DNA of 64,000 nt from Kiritimatiellia bacterium (GTDB taxonomy: Bacteria; Verrucomicrobiota; Kiritimatiellia; JAAZAB01). The translations under genes were made by a program, and so were the position numbers. Each line of letters starts with the position of its first letter. Within the stretch, counting starts at the first letter, position 1. The notes under the pieces are model-generated. The model was not told the DNA's origin. It did not search any database and saw nothing but the letters and a program-made list of their open reading frames with translations. This document shows, piece by piece, positions 58,643 to 64,000 of this stretch. The DNA is taken from positions 222,346 to 286,345 of the forward strand of contig JAQUMN010000001.1 of assembly GCA_028718125.1 (NCBI GenBank), read 5' to 3'.

Positions 58643-60553
58643 CTACTTGGTGCGGAGACCACCGTTTTTGATTTGGCTTGATTGTTGGGAGACCTGGGAA
58701 TTGACGTTATTAACGGCGGCGGCCGCCTGGTTAAGGGCCTGGGTGACATTGGCTCCGAGAGATTCGATAGAACGGATCAAGTTGGCCAGAGCGGCCGGGT
58801 CCACGGTTTCGCGGATTTTACCGACGATGGCTTCGGCCTGGGAAACGTCGGCAGATTCTTTGCCGAAGCGGGATTGAGCGAGGGAAAGGTCTTGCTTTGC
58901 TTGCGCGCGCTGGCGTGGGGGGAGTTTCTTATCGCCGGCGACTTTTTCGGCGGCCTGGAGTTGAATGCGGGCGGCCTGTTCTTCAGCACGTTGCTGATCG
59001 AGGGCGAGGTCGGCGCGCTTTTCGAGGGATTTTTTATCCTGCTCGTTGGTGAATCTTTCAAAGGCAACGGCCTGTTGCTCGACGATATTCTTCTTCCGCG
59101 CCGCTTGCATGGCAGGCTCGACTTTGGTTCCCATGATCGAGTTTTCATATTCCTGCACCTTAACTGCGGCAATGGCTTTAGATAACTGGCCCGCTTTGGC
59201 TACGTTCCTCGCTTCTTCCGCCTTCTGGTATTCGCGTTCGAGGACTTCGCGTTGGAGCGCGAGTTCCTCGGTTTTTTTGCGTTGGGTTTCCTTGGTATTG
59301 ACTGACTGGAGAGCGCCCCTGAATTCTTCATCGGTCGCTTTCTGCTCGAGAGGCAGGACATTCAGGCGTGTCTGTTTTTTGCGGAAAAGAGCGTCATTCG
59401 CGGCGATTTCTTGCTCGAGCTGGGGAGTGGCGGTCTTGAATTTTTCATCGGCCACTTTTTTGAGTTGAGCCTGGCGCTGGAGATTCTGCAGCAAGATGAG
59501 GTCTTTTTGGGCCTTGGCGATCGCTTCTTGCTGGGGGCGCTCGACTTCGGCTTGGGCTTGTCGATCGGCTTGCGGGCTATACAGTTTTTTAGGGACAAGC
59601 GGGTTGTTATATAACGTCTCGTAGAAACTGAGTCCGGGTTCGGCAGCAGCCTGGTTCCAGAATAATTTGCTTTCAGCTTTTTTAAGGGCGGCCTCGGCGC
59701 GTTTTTGGGCCTCTTCAAAGTTGCCGGTGGTAACTTCATCGGGAGTGGCCACGCCTGCAGTTAAGGCGGCACGTTCAGAAGAGGAATAGAATTTTCCGCG
59801 ACGTTCTTTCTCGCTGGTGAGAGCTTGAAGTTGTTCGCGATTTTTACGGTCGGTGGCTTCGATTTCGGCTTGCTGTTTTTTGAGAGTAGCGGCCTCACTC
59901 TCGCGCAGGCCGGTCTTGGTTTCGCGAGTGAGAATGAGTTTGCGGCGCTCGCCTTCCTCAGGGGTGATTTCGCCATAGGCAACGGCTTTATTGATCTTGG
60001 CGGTTTCGCCGGCAAGTTCGGCCTCGCGCATGGCTTTGAGGGATTCGAATGCGGCGTCACTGGCGGAAAGAGTTTGAGCGAGGGCAGTATTGAGATCAGC
60101 GATTGATTTGGTGAGATTCTCAAGGTTGGTCTGGGAGATTTTCTCGAAGGCATCGGCGGCGAGTTTGGCTTGGGCTTCGACAGCCTTGGTATCCTTTTCC
60201 CCGCCGCGAAAAACCTCGAACAGTTTTATAGCGCCCGCAATGAGGGAGGCGAAAACGATGATCAGGCGGCCCCAACCGGACGCGCCGAATGCGCGGAGCA
60301 AACCACCAATGACGGTCGTTAGGCCGGAGACGGCATCGGCGGCGCCGGAGACGAGGGAGCGCACGCCGGTGACGGCGAGGGCGACACCGTGGAGACGCAT
60401 CCCGAGCTGGTGATTAGAGAGGGAGGCATTCTCGCTGGCCCGGGAATGTTTATTGGTGGAGTCGACCAGAGAGTCTATTTCCTGCTTGGCCTCCTGAGCG
60501 CCGGAGCCATCCTTGGTGGTGATGATTTTAATGTTGACATCTTTGTCGGGCAT
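58643..60553 (-). CDS. Tape-measure-like tail protein
   Basis: 636 residues. A hydrophobic stretch lies at residues ~50-115 (VSGLTTVIGGLLRAFGASGW, LIIVFASLIAGAIKLFEVF). Long, charged coiled-coil helices fill the rest (AEAALKKAESKLFWNQ, ALDQQRAEEQAARIQLQAAE). This combination of a membrane-active segment and extended helix is typical of tail tape-measure proteins of siphoviruses. The length would predict a rather short tail. It stands between the virion-morphogenesis gene and the tail/baseplate gene, as in tailed phages. Confidence 0.7.
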   Translation of the reverse strand: MPDKDVNIKIITTKDGSGAQEAKQEIDSLVDSTNKHSRASENASLSNHQLGMRLHGVALAVTGVRSLVSGAADAVSGLTTVIGGLLRAFGASGWGRLIIVFASLIAGAIKLFEVFRGGEKDTKAVEAQAKLAADAFEKISQTNLENLTKSIADLNTALAQTLSASDAAFESLKAMREAELAGETAKINKAVAYGEITPEEGERRKLILTRETKTGLRESEAATLKKQQAEIEATDRKNREQLQALTSEKERRGKFYSSSERAALTAGVATPDEVTTGNFEEAQKRAEAALKKAESKLFWNQAAAEPGLSFYETLYNNPLVPKKLYSPQADRQAQAEVERPQQEAIAKAQKDLILLQNLQRQAQLKKVADEKFKTATPQLEQEIAANDALFRKKQTRLNVLPLEQKATDEEFRGALQSVNTKETQRKKTEELALQREVLEREYQKAEEARNVAKAGQLSKAIAAVKVQEYENSIMGTKVEPAMQAARKKNIVEQQAVAFERFTNEQDKKSLEKRADLALDQQRAEEQAARIQLQAAEKVAGDKKLPPRQRAQAKQDLSLAQSRFGKESADVSQAEAIVGKIRETVDPAALANLIRSIESLGANVTQALNQAAAAVNNVNSQVSQQSSQIKNGGLRTK

Positions 60554-60568
60554 AATTAACCTATAAAC

Positions 60569-60784
60569 ATGAAATGGGCGTATTCAATTCTGATTCCCGG
60601 ACTCGGGCAATGGGCGCAGGGCGATCGCAGAAGCGCGGTTTGGATAGCGCCGGTTGTTTTGTTCGCCTTGTGGGCATACTGGCCGCTGGGTATAGTGTGT
60701 CACGTGGCCAATATTATTGATGCCTATGGGCGTAACGACGCCTGCGGACACGAGACACGCGGATCCACTTCGCATGCTCATTGA
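60569..60784 (+). CDS. Small TM2-like membrane protein
   Basis: 71 residues: MKWAYSILIPGLGQWAQGDR, then two adjacent hydrophobic segments (AVWIAPVVLFALWAYWPLGI and VCHVANIIDAYG). The PGLGQ...GDRR motif is typical of small two-helix TM2-type membrane proteins. It is the only plus-strand gene inside a minus-strand phage operon and overlaps the 3' end of the next gene by 7 bases. There is no clear ribosome-binding site, so expression is uncertain. It might be a host-derived insertion or a phage membrane protein such as a holin. Confidence 0.55.
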   Translation: MKWAYSILIPGLGQWAQGDRRSAVWIAPVVLFALWAYWPLGIVCHVANIIDAYGRNDACGHETRGSTSHAH

Positions 60785-61428
60785 TTGACCCCCTCGGTTT
60801 TCACCGCGATATAATCGCTTGCGGCCTGACGCACCACTTCCAAGATCGTCTCCATTTCGGGCAGGACGGTTGGATCGGATTCCTGGGTAACGGACTCGAC
60901 CAGCCAGAAGAAGATGCCGCCGCCGCGCGTGGCGCCGGCGGCCGCATATCTGTACTTCCCCGGGTTATGCGCCCAGCCTTTTTGTGCCTTGGCCGAACGC
61001 CAGCGGATATCGGTGGATTGACGCTCAGCGAGGGCGTAAGGGCCGTTGCGGCCGAAGAGCATTTCAAGGTTATTAAATTCACGAGCCCGGCGGCCAACAG
61101 TTTCGTCGCGGGCGGAGATGGTGAGGTATTTGGCATTGACAGGTTTGATGGTTCCACCGAAGTAACGCTGGGCGATGCCGGTTTTTGAGATAGAGAGGAT
61201 GACGGAATCATGCGTGGTGAAATGGTGCGTGGAGCGGGCGGCATCGGCATAGAAATTATGAGGGGCGGCATCACGGTGCCGCTCGTCGGCAAGGGTTTTG
61301 AAATGGTCTTGCAGCAAGTTGACGCCGGCGCGGCCCATGGACTCCTGGATGGCGGGGCCTTCCAGGGAATCCTGCAGACGGTCGAGAGCAGGAGAGGCGT
61401 CGTCTTTTGAAATTTCGATGGTAATCAT
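60778..61428 (-). CDS. Phage virion-morphogenesis protein (gpG/Phage_tail_S-like)
   Basis: 216 residues. It opens MITIEISKDDASPALDRLQD and carries the pattern of the phage virion-morphogenesis family (GPAIQESMGRAGVNLLQDHF, NFYADAARSTHHF, GGTIKPVNAKYLTI). The tail ends VRQAASDYIAVK. Family members help complete heads or tails in Mu-like and related phages. The start overlaps the stop of the head-protein gene by 4 bases. It is followed downstream by the tape-measure gene. Confidence 0.75.
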   Translation of the reverse strand: MITIEISKDDASPALDRLQDSLEGPAIQESMGRAGVNLLQDHFKTLADERHRDAAPHNFYADAARSTHHFTTHDSVILSISKTGIAQRYFGGTIKPVNAKYLTISARDETVGRRAREFNNLEMLFGRNGPYALAERQSTDIRWRSAKAQKGWAHNPGKYRYAAAGATRGGGIFFWLVESVTQESDPTVLPEMETILEVVRQAASDYIAVKTEGVNQ

Positions 61429-62261
61429 GGCAAGCGCAATACTCCATCTATGAATTCGGCTCCGGGCATGGAGGAGAGGAGCGCAGCACGCAGATCTTCA
61501 GAGAGATCGGAAATGGAAGACACCTTGGGCAATGAAGGAATTTCAGCGGGATCTGGAGCGGGCTCGCCGGGGTCCATGACACCGAGGGCCTCGGCTTCCG
61601 GGCGGAGGATATCGCGGGTCCACATACCGGAACCGTACTTGAACGGGGGGTATGGGAGATCGAAGTCGGAGATGGCCACCCAGATGGGATCGTTCTTTAG
61701 AGCGATCATGCGGCCATCGCCGTAGAACTCGCCGCCAGCAGTATCCCAGATGGCAGGCCAGTCACGCGTTTTCTTGCGCGCTTCGAGGCGGAACAGTTCC
61801 TGGGCGGGAGCGGCATCGAGGGCGGCGGGATCCTGGGACTGGATAAATTTGCCGAGGCCGAGGGCCATTTCAGATTGCATCCGAATGATGAGATTGATGC
61901 GGGGATCGGAGGAGAGATCCTTTATCGTGCCGGCGACGCCAGGTTCCGCGTAGGGGTCGTAGGAGATTTCCTTGAGGGATTCTTTGAGTTTCAGGCGCAT
62001 AGTCGCGGGATCCATGTAGGAGCCGGGGATGTAGGCGCCGGATTCCGGGTCGTGGCGGCCGCCGGAGAGGAGCTGGTCGGTCAGATCGAGGATGCGCTGG
62101 AGGTGGTCAGCATTGGTAGTGCGGGCGGATAACTCAGCGAGCTGGTGGATTTGCGCGGGTAGATCCGCGAGCTGGGCGGAGGAAGCGGAAGTCGGGAGGA
62201 GAACCTTCTTGCGGAGGACCTCCAGGGCTTGGCGAAAGGGGATTGGAGAAATGAAAGGCAT
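61425..62261 (-). CDS. Phage minor head-like protein, copy 1
   Basis: 278 residues. The N-terminal half is helical (MPFISPIPFRQALEVLRKKV, AQIHQLAELSARTTNADHLQ). The segment AGTIKDLSSDPRINLIIRMQ and the following SEMALGLGKFIQSQD is shared with the partial protein at the right edge. The C-terminal part has DWPAIWDTAGGEFYGDGRMI and ALKNDPIWVAISDFDLPYPP, as in proteins of the minor-head/portal-adjacent class in PVC-group prophages. It overlaps the virion-morphogenesis gene by 4 bases. The family is inferred from position more than from motif. Confidence 0.6.
   Translation of the reverse strand: MPFISPIPFRQALEVLRKKVLLPTSASSAQLADLPAQIHQLAELSARTTNADHLQRILDLTDQLLSGGRHDPESGAYIPGSYMDPATMRLKLKESLKEISYDPYAEPGVAGTIKDLSSDPRINLIIRMQSEMALGLGKFIQSQDPAALDAAPAQELFRLEARKKTRDWPAIWDTAGGEFYGDGRMIALKNDPIWVAISDFDLPYPPFKYGSGMWTRDILRPEAEALGVMDPGEPAPDPAEIPSLPKVSSISDLSEDLRAALLSSMPGAEFIDGVLRLP
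61821..61945. repeat. Duplicated segment of the phage head gene (second copy at 63879-64000)
   Basis: From GCATCGAGGGCGGCGGGATC onward the bases match 63879-64000 at roughly nine in ten positions. Both copies encode the AGTIKDLSSD...IRMQ...ALGLGKFIQSQDPAALDAA stretch. They lie about 2 kb apart in the same orientation. Confidence 0.8.
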
Positions 62262-62267
62262 GGTTGA

Positions 62268-62864
62268 TTAAAACGAACAGGGGAGTGGTATTACCTTGAC
62301 GCCCAGGACGGACCAGTCAGACCAGGTGGAACCGTCGCCGGCAGCCGAAATATTGGTGGCAGAGAGATTCGAGGAAATGTAATTGGTTCCGACCCCCTCG
62401 CCCGTAGCGTAAATGCGTACAAGGTACTGGACATTGGTGGTCGCGGGCGGATACCAGGTGATCAGGCCGAAGTGCGCGCCTTCTTTTCCTTCGGCTTCGT
62501 CAAACGAATTTGTAATCGTTCCGATAGTTACCCAATTGGTGGATGATCCGGAGTTCGTGCCCTGAAAATACTGGAGCGTAGCCGTCCGATAAACTTTGGT
62601 TATATCCCACTCAAACATTACCCCTACCGTGACGGGGTATCCCACAAGGAATGCGTCGTCAGCGCCGAAGCCGCCGGCGCGGGCGGTGATGATGTCGTTG
62701 GTGTCACCGAAATCATAGTTGCTATCCGGCGACAGCGTGTCAAATCCGTTGCATGATGTGATGTAGACCTTTTTACCCGTGGGGTTGCCAGGACCGTAAA
62801 ACCAGGCACAGGAAAGAGAGACTAATATCGCGCCCACGATGATAGTGATAATTTTTTCGCGCAT
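62268..62864 (-). CDS. Secreted protein of unknown function in the phage block
   Basis: About 198 residues from the start at 62864 behind GGAGGGAGAG; nine further residues upstream lack support. A signal-type helix (IITIIVGAILVSLSCAWF) with a possible lipobox-like Cys is followed by a beta-rich body with repeated NW, TN and GS turns (YFQGTNSGSSTNWVTIGTIT). It does not resemble known phage structural proteins. It lies 6 bases upstream of head-protein copy 1 and could be a surface-binding or cargo protein. Confidence 0.6.
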   Translation of the reverse strand: MREKIITIIVGAILVSLSCAWFYGPGNPTGKKVYITSCNGFDTLSPDSNYDFGDTNDIITARAGGFGADDAFLVGYPVTVGVMFEWDITKVYRTATLQYFQGTNSGSSTNWVTIGTITNSFDEAEGKEGAHFGLITWYPPATTNVQYLVRIYATGEGVGTNYISSNLSATNISAAGDGSTWSDWSVLGVKVIPLPCSF

Positions 62865-62912
62865 GATTATCTCTCCCTCCTGGCCTGGCATTTTTACGGC
62901 CGGTTGACTGGA

Positions 62913-63566
62913 TTACTTGACGGTTGTGGCCGTCGTAGCCGTCGAGTCCCCCAACTGCTTGCGGGTGCTTTCGACCTGCGTGATGAACGGAATCAGGTTT
63001 GGGCTATCTACCATGAACACCCGATAGAACCGCAGGATGTCGTCCAGGAACGCCTTGTAGTCGTCGCATTCGTCCGGGCGGATGGATTTGAGTACGAACA
63101 GCAATTCGTTGCTGTTCAAACTCGGAGCGCGCACGCCCAGTTGATTCAGCAGATACGCCTTCTTGTACTTCAGCGCGACTGCCGGATCAGATTCATTCGC
63201 GACGATCTGGCGGATATAGGCATAGTTGCCCTTATCCATTTGCTCTTCGTAGACCACCAGCGCATCTTTCACGCGCCCTTGCGCGTTGAGAATACCAGCC
63301 TTCGCCAATGCGATCGCAGTCTTTTGGGCTTCAACTTTGCACTCCGGAAGCAGCGTGTCATAGTACGCGAGTTTCTCATCATCCGTCGCCAGATAACCTG
63401 CAATGGCCATCAGGCGTTGCATACGCACAGCCGCATTGGGCGCGGCATCAGCGTATTCCGTCAAGGCGGCAATCAGCTTCGGGTTGGTGACCTCCATTGC
63501 GGACACGGCGCCCGCCATCGCCACGAGCACGACGACGAACAGAACGAACATTCTAAATAACTTCAT
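62913..63566 (-). CDS. Secreted helical protein of unknown function in the phage block
   Basis: 217 residues with a clear signal peptide (FRMFVLFVVVLVAMAGAVSA) and a GAGGAGATG site. The mature part is helical with paired-helix repeats (LIAALTEYADAAPNAAVRMQ, LAKAGILNAQGRVKDALVVY), suggestive of a TPR-like fold. No family recognised. It lies between head-protein copy 2 and the other secreted gene on the same strand, which is unusual inside a structural phage operon. Confidence 0.6.
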   Translation of the reverse strand: MKLFRMFVLFVVVLVAMAGAVSAMEVTNPKLIAALTEYADAAPNAAVRMQRLMAIAGYLATDDEKLAYYDTLLPECKVEAQKTAIALAKAGILNAQGRVKDALVVYEEQMDKGNYAYIRQIVANESDPAVALKYKKAYLLNQLGVRAPSLNSNELLFVLKSIRPDECDDYKAFLDDILRFYRVFMVDSPNLIPFITQVESTRKQLGDSTATTATTVK

Positions 63567-63591
63567 ATTACATCTCCTCGATTGTTGGCGA

Positions 63592-64000
63592 TTATTTTCG
63601 CCAGGTTGTTTTGGTCAGGTCGTCGGACACTTCAGTTCCCCACAGTTCGCGCGTTCCACCTCCTCCCCCGGCCAACATGAGCGCGGCCGATTTTTGTTGG
63701 TTAATTTTCTCGCAGGTTTGAACATTGTATTGCCACACGGTGGCCGGGTCGTAATAGTCCTTGGTAGCGCAGTCGTAATATGGTTTTGGGCCGATCACGA
63801 GAAACAGATAAGGCTCGGCAAGCTGTTGCGCGCGCAAGTATTTAACGACCTTCTCGATGCGGTAATCCTTGTAGGCGGCATCGAGGGCGGCGGGATCCTG
63901 TGACTGGATAAATTTGCCGAGGCCGAGGGCCATTTCGGTTTGCATCCGGATGATGAGGTTCAGGCGGGCATCGGAGGAGAGGTCTTTGATGGTGCCGGCT
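63592..64000 (-). CDS. Phage head-like protein, copy 2 (C-terminal part, runs off right edge)
   Basis: About 136 residues are present; the frame is open to base 64000. The first residues visible (AGTIKDLSSDARLNLIIRMQ, then TEMALGLGKFIQSQDPAALD) nearly repeat those of copy 1 at 61425. After AALDAA the two proteins diverge completely: here YKDYRIEKVVKYLRAQQLAE, PYLFLVIGPKPYY and a Gly-rich end (LMLAGGGGGTRELWG). This is either a gene of a two-domain family or a chimera produced by recombination. The N-terminus lies outside the window. Confidence 0.55.
   Translation of the reverse strand, partial: AGTIKDLSSDARLNLIIRMQTEMALGLGKFIQSQDPAALDAAYKDYRIEKVVKYLRAQQLAEPYLFLVIGPKPYYDCATKDYYDPATVWQYNVQTCEKINQQKSAALMLAGGGGGTRELWGTEVSDDLTKTTWRK

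Noticed and set aside
1..64000. CRISPR arrays, tRNA or rRNA genes, riboswitches
   Set aside because: No regularly spaced repeats, cloverleaf-like segments, rRNA-like stretches or known riboswitch cores were recognised on either strand by eye; a covariance-model scan would be needed to exclude small RNAs.

Overview
The window reads as bacterial chromosome from a free-living or gut/sediment heterotroph of the PVC group, most plausibly Kiritimatiellota, Lentisphaerota or Verrucomicrobiota. This is inferred from protein style: secreted GH84-like glycosidases, FG-GAP and beta-helix proteins, many DegT, Gfo/Idh/MocA and UroD-family enzymes, an EF-P/EpmA pair and abundant palindromic intergenic repeats. 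No rRNA, tRNA, CRISPR array, integrase or transposase gene was seen.

Positions 1-31.8 kb are almost entirely minus-strand and hold a carbohydrate-related accessory region. It has three GH84-like secreted glycosidases (6.5, 13.0 and 17.9 kb), two of them next to an FG-GAP repeat protein; two beta-helix surface proteins; a 1379-residue HEAT-repeat/TIM-barrel fusion; two DegT aminotransferases; an AraC regulator; a UroD-family protein; and a tight run of Gfo/Idh/MocA dehydrogenase, PIG-L deacetylase, a six-hairpin-like protein, a NeuD-type acyltransferase and a phosphotriesterase-family hydrolase. It ends with a sodium symporter and its 34-residue small subunit. Two decayed loci lie here (22.8 kb and 29.3-29.9 kb).

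Positions 32-44.8 kb are mainly plus-strand housekeeping: two tandem multi-pass glycosyltransferase-like proteins, efp and epmA, a minus-strand PHP hydrolase, purD-purE, an S41 protease homologue whose catalytic residues look replaced, a threonylcarbamoyl-AMP synthase, a low-molecular-weight phosphatase and a fused RpiB-GlyA protein. Many neighbours overlap by 4 bases, so translation is probably coupled.

Positions 44.9-55.8 kb are a defence island: type I restriction (HsdR, an ORF6N protein, and a fused HsdM-HsdS with a frameshift), a HipA-like kinase with a DUF3037 partner, a RibD-like deaminase fused to a RecG-type ATPase and a winged helix, and a YhcG/DUF1016 nuclease. The deaminase-ATPase gene sits between two 211-bp near-identical direct repeats that carry radC and XRE/ImmA-IrrE gene remnants. 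It is the best candidate for an undescribed system.

Positions 55.9-64 kb are a minus-strand phage-derived block (head, virion-morphogenesis, tape-measure and tail genes) running off the right edge, with two secreted proteins between two copies of a head-gene segment.

Several dispersed repeat families are recognisable: a ~120-bp nested palindrome in six copies, one flanked by a 10-bp direct repeat; a GTCATTC...GGATGAC element; ATTCCC/GGGAAT palindromes; an AACCGCAAAG inverted repeat; and an element inserted in frame inside hsdM. Function calls rest on motif recognition by eye; no database search was run.
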